A DNA stretch of 64,000 nucleotides from Trichomonas vaginalis G3 (lineage: Eukaryota; Parabasalia; Trichomonadida; Trichomonadidae), in NCBI RefSeq assembly GCF_026262505.1, contig NC_067204.1:9891797-9955796 (forward strand), read 5' to 3'. Within the stretch, counting starts at the first letter, position 1, and each line of letters opens with the position of its first letter. A model generated the notes under the pieces. It was not told where the DNA came from and made no database searches. It worked only from the letters and a program-made list of their open reading frames with translations. Of the stretch, positions 40,599 to 49,768 are shown piece by piece. A program made the position numbers and the translations under genes.

Positions 40599-40804
40599 GA
40601 ACGTTTATTTTTACATTAGTGAAGTTGTTTGTGAAAACGTTAGTGAAGTGAAGTGGTTGGCGGCTTTGTAAATATTTAATGTTAAGTTAGTGTTGTCGTT
40701 TGTGTTGTAAAATATACGTTAACGGTTTTGTAAATATTTAAGGTTAAGTGGTGTACGGAGGCGCGCAGTGCCTCAGTACACGACTTAGCCATACTAACTA
40801 AATC

Positions 40805-41590
40805 AAATCACATTACATACGGAATAAACATTTAATCTTTTACCATTAAAATTATATTTATACGTTATTTAATTTTTTTACGTCTAAGTTGAATAGGATA
40901 ATAGCCGAAGATATAAAGTAACTATAGTTTACAAGCTAAGGAACAAATCAGCATTGAAACTAAAAAATAACGTATTTGAATAATTTCGTAAAAAATTAGA
41001 ATTACTCGATATTAAGCATATTGCTTTTCTATCATATATGCTTATATTCTACAATAGTGTTACCAAACATCGGGCAACATCATACGTATAATACAACTTT
41101 TTCGTACTTCTTTATCGAATTTAAATAGAACTCAGTTTTTATTTTAAATAAAAGAGAAATAATTCTAATTTATAATCTCATTATTAATTTATTCTCATTT
41201 TAATATTTCATCGATTTTTTATTATCGATATTCAATACAAATGAATTCATATTATAATAGTATCTAGTATAACTAGGTATTCTATCACAGTATTTCTTCA
41301 ATTTATTATAATATTTCAGCATTTTTTAGTTTCAATGCTGATTTGTTCCTTAGCTTGTAAACTATAGTTACTTTATATCTTCGGCTATTATCCTATTCAA
41401 CTTAGACGTAAAAAAAATTAAATAACGTATAGAATATAATTTAATGTAAAAGATTAAATGTTTATTCCGTATGTAATTGATTTGATTTGGATGGTAAGAT
41501 AAGTTTCGGTATAGTTTTTGTTAATTGATTAAGAATTGTTGAATAAAATTCGGAACTTCGTCAATTTCTTTGATTCCCTCTTCTCGCAAT
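40805..41590. repeat. Large palindrome of element X
   Basis: From the Polinton B junction, the sequence AAATCACATTACATACGGAA onward to ~40967 reappears in reverse complement at ~41325-41505. The reverse match continues at 41506-41590 with the part of the arm left of Polinton B (17845-17934). So Polinton B sits in one arm. Confidence 0.85.
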
Positions 41591-41954
41591 ACAACTCCAT
41601 ATCATTAACTTGTATTTAAAGGCTTCCATATACAAAACTATATATAATGTTGAAAGTTAAATCCAATCTTTTTCTATTTCTAAAAAAAATTGAGACCTAA
41701 ACACGAGATAGCTTTCAGAAAATTTCAGGGACATTTTAATCATTTTTTTTATTTATTGTAATATCTTTTATTAAATTTGAATTGTTTAATATTTGAATGT
41801 AAAAATTGAATAGTAATAATTTTTTTTAATACATAGCTAATTGCTAAGCAAAATAATTAATTATTGTAATTTTGACATGTAAACTAAAGGGGAATTTAGC
41901 CGGCCAAATATATGTCACTTTCGACTTCACCTCACTTCCACCATTTCGTCTTAT
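41591..41954. other. Non-coding right end of element X
   Basis: AT-rich DNA ending with CCGGCCAAATATATGTCACT and the CTTCCACCATTTCGTCTTA terminal repeat. A related GCCGACCAAATATATTTACA occurs near the left end at 17539, so the inverted repeat is longer than its first 20 bases. No gene. Confidence 0.6.
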
Positions 41955-43880
41955 GACAGTCATTTACTATGGTTATTTTGACTCAAATAGAGATAGAATA
42001 GTTTTGCCATAATACTGTTCAGAATGAGCTTTATATTTTCTTGCAAAGGATTTCCTTCTTTCTTATACTTTAACCTTAACTCAAACAACTTCTTTACTTC
42101 ATCTTATTCTAATATCTCTGTTTCCATGTAATAGTATCCTTGCAACACTTCACATTTGACACCTGATATTTTATGAGGTCTTGTAATTTATATGGTCAAC
42201 ATACATTAAACAGCAAGTTTGAACTTCTGGGAACTTAATCTGGATTTAGTTCAGGGTCACAAACTATTAAAGGAAGTGTCTATGTATTCCAATCTCTGTT
42301 ATCTTAATGAACAAAGAAGCCGGACATAAACTTTTCACCAATGGTTCCTTTTGGTCGTCATCGAATAAATGTCTCATGAATACTCTGTGCTTAACATTTC
42401 TTTCTTCAATACTTTCGGTATACCTTCTAAAGTATAAAGTCTTGCTATAGCTGATATAATAAACAGCGTCGAAATCAGCAATGAGTTTCTCTTTACTCTT
42501 TTTGTTTCATGTTATCTGACAGCATACATCTTCCACCTTGAATACAGCGTGAAATAAATTCTCTTGGTTTATTTGAGAGGTCATATAAATTCCATTCGGG
42601 AAGTACACTCTGTTCTCAAACAATTTGTTAGCAATTGAACAAATACTAACGTAGTCAAAACGTTTAAATCAAATTCTTTCAAATGTCATTGCGGAACTTA
42701 ACAAAACCTTCTCTTAAAATTCTTACATCTTTTTGCAATAAAATGTGCTATACTTTCTAAGTCGAAGTGGTTCTCATCTATTCTGCAACCTTTGATGGAA
42801 TCTATGTTTTTCATGAACGTATCAATATCTTTTACAAACTTACATGCTTCAGAAATGACACCAGTTCTTGTCATTGCTAACAAAACACTGCTGTTAGTAG
42901 TTGTATGGAAATACTTCTTTCGTCCTGTTTGTAAGTTAAACATAGCAGGAAATAGTTTAAGCTTCTTATTTAAACACTGTAAGAGTCTTTTATAATAATT
43001 GCCCTTCCTTTATATAAGCCAGTTATTTGCATTGTTCGTGAACCTTTAATGATGGGATTCCTTTCACTTCTGTCATGTGTCTTAAGATGAAGTTTATATC
43101 ATAACTGAGGTTATGGAAATAATTAAACTCTTTGTCAGGAAGTCGTTCCAAAAATTCTGTTGCACAGTTCTGACCCCAAATGCTTTCACTCACTGAATCA
43201 TCTTCACTGTCGTAACATATGTTAAAAGCTTTATGAAAGCCGTCTGTCTACATTCAAAGTCAGCAAAGAAAACGTGCTCAGGAATGAACTTGCACTTATT
43301 TTTATTTACTTCTTTTGACTCTGCTTTCTTCTTCAGTTGTACACAATACTTTGGAGCATATGTCAAATCTTTAAATGGTGCAAGGTTCTGTTTATATAAT
43401 CAGTCGTATATGTGAAAGTTCTCCATAAAAATAGGTTCGAAATATTTGCACTCCCACAATGTTTTCATAACATCCCATAACGGTGTTGTTCTATCATAAC
43501 GAACTACATATTTTTCTCTCTCTTTGTATAAATCTTCATCTGTTTCTCAATTTCATTCCACCACACGCTTTGAGAATTTCTATATAGTTGCGAATGAATA
43601 TGTTGTCATTGTAATCTTTCATTTAGCATGTATGGTCTTCAACAAGAAGTAAGTCAATAGTTCTAACAGTTTCACATTCTTTGGTATGTATCTCTTTATT
43701 TCATTATGTCTTGAGTCATTGAAGTAACAATGGTAACATTAAATGCTATACCTTGCGTCAGAAATTTCTTGTACTTTACTTTGAGAAAGTCTCTAACACG
43801 AATGATTTCTCTCATGTGGTCAATAGTCTCTCCATCTACTCCAGCCTGAATGCAAGCATAAACGAAACAATTGTCTTCTG

Positions 43881-44963
43881 TCATAAGTGCTGCAGTTCTT
43901 TTGTTCAGTTCATTGAAGATTTGTAGCGTTCAAGATTTATAGGTAATGTGCAAAGATACTTCCAGAACTGACCGCTTCTCTTCTTATAAAACTTCTTTCA
44001 CCATTATCTTTCCAAAAGCTTTCTATAAGTGCTGGTTTCCTGTTTGCTTAAGAGCTTCAAATGGCTTTCTGGTCATTTGTCAGTGTGCTTTCATCTCTAT
44101 ATGGTCTCTTTTTTGTTTCCTTTCTTTACATCTGACATCGTTAAGCCTTCATATTCTGTTAAAATCATACATCTTTATTTCGGTAAGATTCTTTATGTTT
44201 GTCAAGAAGAAGTCATAGTGCATTTCAACAATACCTGCAGCATTTGCTTCTATCTCTGATATAAAGTTCTCCTTCAAGAGCTGATGTAGTAATGTTCCAA
44301 TATTATTGAGATTTAACGTAGAACATTCATACTTTCCACCAAGTTTATAACATACCATCCATCTTTGTTGGGAGTTTATTTAATCTTCTCTAAGAGTTTC
44401 ATGAAAACCTTACCGAAATGTTTGTGTAAGTAGTCTCTGTTTGGTTCATCTAAAGCTTCGATGTTAAAGTCAATGAGTCTATTGCCTGACTTCACATTTC
44501 TCTTCCTATTCTCTTCATCTTTCTTTAACCATCTCTCACCTTCTTTTGGTTTGTCGTCAATGGAACGAAGGACATCGTTAGCTTTGCGAACTTGTTCTAT
44601 AGCGCTCTTAAACATCTCTCTTCTCTGTTGTTTCAGTGTGTCGTTCTTCTTCTTGTTTCACCAACGTTTGCATTTGTTATGTCAAACATTTCTCTTCTTA
44701 CTTCATGAGGTACTGAACGTCTATGATATAAGTCAATAGCAACGTCATTTAAAGGAAATGCTCTTGCATGGACTTCGTCCTCGGCCGCGTTGCAGCTTTA
44801 TGAACTCATGAATTCTATCATACTTATTGCACCATTATAGTCTTTAATAATGAAGTCAGCGAGTGCTTTTTTGTTTGTTGCGTAATGCTTTGCAACATCT
44901 ATATTAGCTTCGTAAGAAGTTGTTTTATTTCCGAGTGTTCTAACTTAACAACTTCCGATACAT
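43881..44963 (-). pseudogene. Polinton A polymerase-partner gene
   Basis: Collinear with the 385-residue gene at 32155 in B and, like it, directly before the polymerase. Considerably decayed. Confidence 0.7.
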
Positions 44964-45053
44964 CTTTAGTAGGAAATAAAAAAAATATTTTTTGAAAAAA
45001 TTAGATTAGATTTTTTAAGTTATTTTTCAAAATAATTTAATATTTTTATTTTA

Positions 45054-45520
45054 ATGAAACACATGCAATTGCAAGTTCTTTTCATACAATGCTCTCGCTA
45101 CTGCCATCAAGAATGAGTTCAATAATGCTTCAAATGTTATGTTATCTTTAACAAGAAGTTTGTGAAAGAATCTAAGTTTGGTCAGTAGTCAGACCATTAG
45201 CTATCGTCATTGACGCAAACGTTATACTTCACAAGAGTTAGCAGTAGTTTTGAAACAAAAGAGTTTCTTCGTGAATGTCAAAGATACTCATTATACTGTT
45301 ATAAGAACTCTAATATTGACTTCTTCAGTATTGCTTTAAATCTTTCCGAACAGAAAGAATATAAGAAGGGTGAAACATCTGTGAAATATTATCCTTCATC
45401 TCTGAAGACAATAACGAACAAAGATGTTTACAGAAATTCTTACCAAAGGTTGAAGAAGCTTCTATTGACATTGACGAAGGAAGTGAAATGGTTGAAGAAA
45501 TAGACCCTGAAGCTATTTAA
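45054..45520 (+). pseudogene. Polinton A copy of the unknown 157-residue gene
   Basis: Collinear with 31591-32064 in B, same relative strand. Broken. Confidence 0.65.
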
Positions 45521-45538
45521 GCAAAAATATATTTTTGG

Positions 45539-45755
45539 TTAGTCTTCATATCGATATTTTACAACAATTCCCCAATGTATAAACTTTTCATACGCTTTTT
45601 CATAAGCTTTATATACCTTCAGAAATTTTGCATAATCTTTAGAAGCATTTAGATATTGTTTAAATGCTTTGTATGTCTTCAGAAATTTTGCATAATCTTT
45701 TACATGCTGTTTGTTCTCCTCTTCTGTCAAGAGTTTCTGAATATTCTAAATTCAT
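45539..45755 (-). pseudogene. Polinton A copy of the small Tyr-Lys repeat protein
   Basis: Matches the 71-residue gene at 31357 in B, including both DYAKFLK units. Slightly broken at the beginning. Confidence 0.6.
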
Positions 45756-45807
45756 GTTCTTTCATATGAGATAAAATTTTATAAAAAATAAATTAGCTTA
45801 GATTTTT

Positions 45808-46635
45808 TTATTCTTCCTCTTTGAAGTTATCGAAATATTCTGTTATATTTTCCTTCAGTAATGTTAAGTCTTCTTTGAATGTAAGTATTGTGCAACCTTT
45901 GATGTCATAGTGTGTTTGAGGAAGAGTATTTTTGACAATTTCCTTTATTTGCTCATTCGGTGTCATTGAAATCGGTAAGTTTTCACGATAGAACCAGTTT
46001 CTGTCAGATTTATATATTTTAGCTAAGTCATAAAAACTCTTGTTGTTTCTTCTGACTAAATGCAACATAACCATATCTTTATCTTCTTCTTTTCTCCAAC
46101 TCTTCAGTATAAATCATATACCTATAACTCTTTTCCTTCCTTTTGGTACTGAACGCGGTATTCTTTTCTGTATGCTTTTGTCTTTGGATTCAATGACTTC
46201 ATCTTTTGCTTGAAGTTTCTTTTCCATCTCTCCACGTTCTGCTTTATATAGTTCATCTAACATCATGAAAATATAACAAGCATAACGAGGTGAAGCCCAC
46301 ATTGCTACAGCATTTACTAAAAGTCTATGAACATAATAACCTTTCAAACCAGGAGCCAAATTCTTGCGATTTTCGTACGGAATCTCTTCTCTCGGTTTTC
46401 CGAGGGAAGCAATCATATGAGGAAATTCTTCTAAAAGTTCTTTTGTCTGTTGGTTTTTCAAACCAATGATATGCTTGCTTTGAGAACGAAGAGCATTCAT
46501 TATACTTTGCATTTGGTACATGTCATCTTTGACTGAACGAATGAGACGTAACTGTTTGTTATACTGTATGTACTCATATTCTTCATTTATAGCTTCATGG
46601 ACTATAACTGTTGTTGTGTTCTCTGATGTTGTCAT
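45808..46635 (-). pseudogene. Polinton A KilA-N domain protein
   Basis: Starts MTTSENTTTVIVHEAINEEY at 46635, with GYYVHRLLVNAVAMWASPRY in the KilA-N core and the same coiled coil and C-terminal domain as in B. Broken. Confidence 0.75.
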
Positions 46636-46690
46636 TACTGTCTTTACATACAAAATAAAAAAATAAATAAAAATAAAATTAGCGTTATTT
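46636..46690 (-). promoter_or_regulatory. Promoter-like element of the A KilA-N gene
   Basis: On the minus strand CGCTAATTTTATTTTTATTT, then TTTTTTATTTTGTATGTAAA and GACAGTA, as at 30428. Confidence 0.6.
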
Positions 46691-46741
46691 TTCTGAGATA
46701 AACACTATTTCTTCACAACATTAAATTTTATCCTGTATGAA

Positions 46742-47075
46742 ATGACTTTAAAAAGATTATTGATTGACTTCGAATACTATCTCATTGACGCACTGACAGA
46801 CCCTCAAAACTGTGTTGAAAGTTCTTTAAGCTTTAAGATTGAAGGTACGACGCATTTTGTCTTCACTTACGTATTGAAAGAATATGACCGTTATCATAAC
46901 GAAGTGAATCAAACACTAATAAAATTTGTAGATAAAATTGGTTAACAATGATGAAGAATACAGACAAGTTATTGAAAAAAATAACGCAAGATTAGATGCA
47001 ATAGAAAAGAAGTTTAATGAATGTCTTACAAACACGTATGAATATCTTCTGCGGTGGGAAGCCAGATGGAAATAA
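46742..47075 (+). pseudogene. A-specific small helical protein
   Basis: Starts MTLKRLLIDFEYYLIDALTD and continues with charged helical sequence rich in Glu, Asn and Lys to a TAA near 47073. It is divergent from the KilA-N gene and has no copy in Polinton B, which carries the GIY-YIG-type gene in this interval instead. Not recognised. Broken. Confidence 0.45.
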
Positions 47076-47116
47076 ATTTACGTCAAATATGCAATTTATA
47101 AAATCTTATGTCGACA

Positions 47117-47190
47117 GGCTACGTAGCACAGTGGTCTAAGGTGGTGTTATGGAGGGGTCAGGGTCTGTGGTTTGAACCGCGACAGCGCCG
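47117..47190 (+). pseudogene. tRNA-like sequence in Polinton A
   Basis: ACGTAGCACAGTGGTCTAAG has the form of a tRNA D arm with A box, and GTGGTTTGAACCGCGAC about 35 bases later resembles a T arm with B box. The acceptor ends (GGCTACG and CAGCGCC) pair in only four of seven positions and the anticodon arm is unclear. A decayed tRNA, or a tRNA-derived promoter. The local GC content is above that of the surroundings, suggesting foreign or RNA origin. Confidence 0.4.
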
Positions 47191-47424
47191 TATTTTCTTA
47201 TTTTCTTTGTTTGTCTTGTTTGTCGTGAATAAAAAGTGTAATAAAAGTGCTCTATCTTCCACGGGAATAAATAAAAAATTTACTTTATTTCTTCTTTATT
47301 TCTTTGTTCCCGTGGAAGAAGGGTTTTGCTGTTTTTTTCTCAGCCGAAATCAATGATTTTTTCATTTTTGGAATCCTTAGCGAATGAGAAATCTTTTCTC
47401 TCGTGGAAGCTTTGACCAAAAATA
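47191..47424. repeat. Inverted repeat beside the tRNA-like sequence
   Basis: TTCCACGGGAATAAATAAA at 47250 and its reverse TTTATTTCTTTGTTCCCGTGG near 47300-47316 form an imperfect hairpin; the stretch has no convincing gene. A 82-codon frame across it overlaps the tRNA-like sequence and is not credible. Confidence 0.5.
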
Positions 47425-47429
47425 ATTTT

Positions 47430-47476
47430 TAGGTGAAGAGGTGAGATCTCACCTGTTTTTTCACCTAATTTTTCAC
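47430..47476. promoter_or_regulatory. Palindrome/iteron site, GGTGA type
   Basis: AGGTGAAGA, palindrome GGTGAGATCTCACC (47440-47453), then TGTTTTTTCACC and TAATTTTTCAC at 12-base spacing. Lies just after the 3' end of the gene at 47473-48414. Confidence 0.85.
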
Positions 47477-48414
47477 AAGCGTTTTACATGAATTGTACGA
47501 TGTATATTTGAAATCCTAAACAATTTCGTAGCTTCTATTTCTTCTTTTAGTACATCAAAAGTTTTAACAATGCCGAAGGTTTCTTTATATTTCTTCTTGA
47601 CGTCAGACAGAAGGAAATCTTCTGCTGTTGGATAGTTTTTATTAAGAAATGTCAACATATCCATTTTATCTTCTGCTGGCTTTTCTGCTTCTTTCTTTAA
47701 GTCTGCATAGTCGTTTCGCATTCTTTCTATCTCTTTGACTGAGTAGTTATATTTTCTTATTGCTGCTTTACATTTTGAACATTGCGGCATCGTTTTTGCG
47801 TTATACATTGAAATAAAACCAGCTAGAACAACTAAGCCGTCAATGGTTTTCTTTAACTCAAAAGCTACTGGTTTTATCTGTTCATTCCATACCTTACCTC
47901 TTCTATCTTTATCTCTTATCTGCCATACACATTTTGCAACTAATGAAACAAAGTTATCGTATGTCTTAAATTCTTCGGATTTGTAAAGGTCAGAAATATT
48001 TTTATAAACCATGTAGCAATCTTTGTCCATAACTTTATGATTGCAATGATATCCTAGAAACTCATAATTTACTTTACGTATGAATTTCTTAATTTCTACT
48101 AAGTCAGTTGCTTTGACTTCAATTTCGTCGAATTCAGGAATAGTTAGTTTTTGCTGCTGAATTTCAGGTAGTTTAGGCAAATGGTCGATGAGGTCCTCCA
48201 TTTCATAAAGATACTGTTCATTTGTTTCATCTTTCGCACTACAGTCTAAATTACTTGTTAAAAGTTCTTGCTTTATCTTCTGGATTTCTGTTTCAAAAGT
48301 ATATGAAGAAGGAATAAAGCTTTTCATCTCTACCAACATTGACGTAGGATTCATGACTAACGAGTTTGGTGCTGTAGTTGTTTGAATTGTTGTTGTGCCG
48401 ATTGTTGAAATCAT
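47473..48414 (-). CDS. Unknown protein lying between palindrome/iteron sites (313 aa)
   Basis: 313 residues, MISTIGTTTIQTTTAPNSLV. Helical throughout; contains a CNHKVMDKDCY segment (~125) and a CSKCKAAIRKYNYS segment (~220), which together could bind a zinc ion, then a coiled coil (VKEIERMRNDYADLKKEAEK). Palindrome/iteron sites lie directly on both sides (47440 and 48533), and the B copy is likewise bracketed by five. A candidate DNA-binding or replication-initiation protein acting on these sites; this is inference from position and the Cys pairs. The promoter block is of the KilA-N type. Confidence 0.6.
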   Translation of the reverse strand: MISTIGTTTIQTTTAPNSLVMNPTSMLVEMKSFIPSSYTFETEIQKIKQELLTSNLDCSAKDETNEQYLYEMEDLIDHLPKLPEIQQQKLTIPEFDEIEVKATDLVEIKKFIRKVNYEFLGYHCNHKVMDKDCYMVYKNISDLYKSEEFKTYDNFVSLVAKCVWQIRDKDRRGKVWNEQIKPVAFELKKTIDGLVVLAGFISMYNAKTMPQCSKCKAAIRKYNYSVKEIERMRNDYADLKKEAEKPAEDKMDMLTFLNKNYPTAEDFLLSDVKKKYKETFGIVKTFDVLKEEIEATKLFRISNIHRTIHVKRL

Positions 48415-48460
48415 ATCTTTTATACAAAATAAAAAAATAAATAAAAATAAAACTAACTTT
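48415..48460 (-). promoter_or_regulatory. Promoter-like element of the 313-residue gene
   Basis: On the minus strand AAAGTTAGTTTTATTTTTAT, TTATTTTTTTATTTTGTATA, AAAGAT then ATG. Same as at 28583. Confidence 0.6.
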
Positions 48461-48507
48461 ATTTTTCTATCTTAAGGGAATTCATGAAAATTCGTGAAAA
48501 TTCGTGA

Positions 48508-48557
48508 GGGTGAAAAAACAGGTGAAAAAACGGGTGAGATCTCACCTCTTCACCTAA
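48508..48557. promoter_or_regulatory. Palindrome/iteron site, GGTGA type, inverted
   Basis: GGGTGAAAAAACAGGTGAAA then palindrome GGTGAGATCTCACC (48533-48546) and TCTTCACCT. Opposite orientation to 47430, so the gene is bracketed by inverted sites. Confidence 0.85.
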
Positions 48558-48655
48558 ACATTATTTTTGTCTGATTTACATCTAATGAAAAAGTTTAGAA
48601 GAATTTTCTTATTCATGTCTGATTTACATCTAATGAAAAAGTTTAGAAGAATTTT
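48555..48655. repeat. Short direct duplication after the integrase gene
   Basis: TGTCTGATTTACATCTAATG followed by AAAAAGTTTAGAAGAATTTT occurs twice, at about 48569 and 48617, at the 3' end of the integrase gene. B has it once. Confidence 0.8.
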
Positions 48656-49728
48656 CTTATTCTTTCTGGCTTATTTTTGTCTTTCCAGTACTCCCGCTCT
48701 AATGGTCCCAGATGTGTTGGCTTTGACTCTCTCAAGTTCTTAGATGGTATAACATCTTCAACGCCTCCTTCATATCTTACTTTATAAGTGTCATCGTTTA
48801 TGTTGTAGCCAAGTATTTCAATAACCACTCCTCGCTTTGCTTCGTCAATGGTTTCAGCAAGTTTGCCATTACTACTTTCGACTAATTTGTGACGAGGGTA
48901 AAACGCAATAGAGTCGTCAGCAGCTTTTATAAGATATCCATTACCTTGCGTAGAGTCTACGATATAATAGTTTCTACTTAACCTTAAACATTTCTTTGTC
49001 AACGGTTTGTCGTCAAGAACTACACGAACTTTTGTACCAGGAATGAGGGTAAATTGTGTTGAATTTCTGATATTTTGTGTTTGGCTTCGTTTCTTTTGTA
49101 TATACTTTTCTTCTTGTTGTTGTGTCATTGAATTTGGTGTATGTCCTGTTGTAGAATGTGTTGAGGAATTATATACTTCGAGAAAATGTTTCATTGTTTC
49201 TTCGGTAAAGTCTCGCTCTTGATTTAAATCTCTGAGCGTTCTTATGAAGCGGTTTATGATGCCGAGTATGTTATGGTTATGGTCTTCAGTAGTGTAGTGA
49301 GTTATGTTATGCTTAATGAGAAATTCTGTGATTTCATTGCTGAGGTATGCACTGTCTTGGTCTGATGTTAAAGTACTTGGGCTATGTTCTGCTACAAACT
49401 TTTGTAAAACTCTTAACACTTCACGAGTTCCTTTATTTTTCATTGGATATGCATGTGCTTTACGAGTGTTAACATTAATGAAGATGAGGAATGGTTTATG
49501 TCCTCCTTTTCTGCTTTGAATGAGAGTGTCAAATTGGTATGCGTCAGGAGTGTTGGAGTAAATTGGTAAAAAGTAGTCGTAAGGGTTTATTTTTGTTTGA
49601 TGTACAACATTTTTGTCAAAGAACCTTTTCACTTCAGCTCTGTTAGTAAATCCCCAACTCTTTGCAGCTTCATTGAACTTCTTAAATGACCTCCATGGAT
49701 GTTGTTCGAATACTTCTTTCAAGCTCAT
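48643..49728 (-). CDS. Polinton A integrase
   Basis: 361 residues, almost identical to the copy at 26845; the N-terminal SLKEVFEQHPWRSFKKFNEA region, the RVE core and the chromodomain-like end are all present and the frame is open. It shows the integrase is one of the best-kept genes of the older element. Confidence 0.8.
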   Translation of the reverse strand: MSLKEVFEQHPWRSFKKFNEAAKSWGFTNRAEVKRFFDKNVVHQTKINPYDYFLPIYSNTPDAYQFDTLIQSRKGGHKPFLIFINVNTRKAHAYPMKNKGTREVLRVLQKFVAEHSPSTLTSDQDSAYLSNEITEFLIKHNITHYTTEDHNHNILGIINRFIRTLRDLNQERDFTEETMKHFLEVYNSSTHSTTGHTPNSMTQQQEEKYIQKKRSQTQNIRNSTQFTLIPGTKVRVVLDDKPLTKKCLRLSRNYYIVDSTQGNGYLIKAADDSIAFYPRHKLVESSNGKLAETIDEAKRGVVIEILGYNINDDTYKVRYEGGVEDVIPSKNLRESKPTHLGPLEREYWKDKNKPERIRKFF

Positions 49729-49768
49729 TTATGTAAAGTTAAAGATTTTATTCTAGGCTCAAGCGCGT

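Larger units (their letters stand above)
17935..40799. mobile_element. Polinton (Maverick) B, nearly complete
   Basis: 22,865 bases. Ends start AGTTAGTATGG and are flanked by the 5-bp duplication AAATC (17930-17934 and 40800-40804). TIRs are 679 bases each (17935-18613 and 40121-40799) and look almost identical, so it is fairly young. Gene order is that of Polinton A in reverse. It carries one later insertion, a hAT-like MITE. It is a fossil with roughly fifteen breaks; polymerase, integrase, ATPase and several smaller genes are still open. Confidence 0.95.
40121..40799. repeat. Right TIR of Polinton B
   Basis: 679 bases, reverse complement of 17935-18613. Contains the palindrome/iteron site near 40139-40194 (palindrome-like core 40165-40178), the TIR gene and the terminal hairpin at 40751-40781. 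Confidence 0.9.
17488..41954. mobile_element. Element X: palindromic non-autonomous element holding Polinton B
   Basis: Remaining parts are 17488-17934 and 40800-41954, about 1.6 kb. The ends share TAAGACGAAATGGTGGAAGT in inverted orientation, and the target GTCAT flanks both sides. It has no coding capacity. Its body is a very large palindrome: the arm formed by ~17845-17934 and ~40805-40967 is matched in reverse by ~41325-41590. I cannot assign a superfamily; the ends (TATTATAAG and TGTCATAAG) have a faint resemblance to TGT-ended IS481EU elements. Confidence 0.7.
16757..43884 (-). pseudogene. Polinton A DNA polymerase B, split by element X and Polinton B
   Basis: The C-terminal part (16757-17487, with the motif C region FYSDTDSMHLYNEDIP) and the N-terminal part (41955-43884, starting MTEDNCFVYACIQAG) match consecutive stretches of the intact polymerase at 33309-36002. 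The break point in both is at the same codon region, with GTCAT at each side. Between them lie element X and, inside X, Polinton B. This joint is the main evidence that A is one element 52 kb long in its present form. The N-terminal half is much decayed. Confidence 0.85.

Noticed and set aside
17488-41954. Inversion or duplication of one Polinton to explain the two opposite gene sets
   Set aside because: Each set has its own complete TIR pair with its own 5-bp target duplication (AACTT and AAATC), and the iteron type differs between them, so these are two insertions.
47108-47356. 82-codon plus-strand reading frame
   Set aside because: It overlaps the tRNA-like sequence and an inverted repeat, has odd composition (VAQWSKVVLWRGQGLWFEP) and no counterpart in Polinton B.
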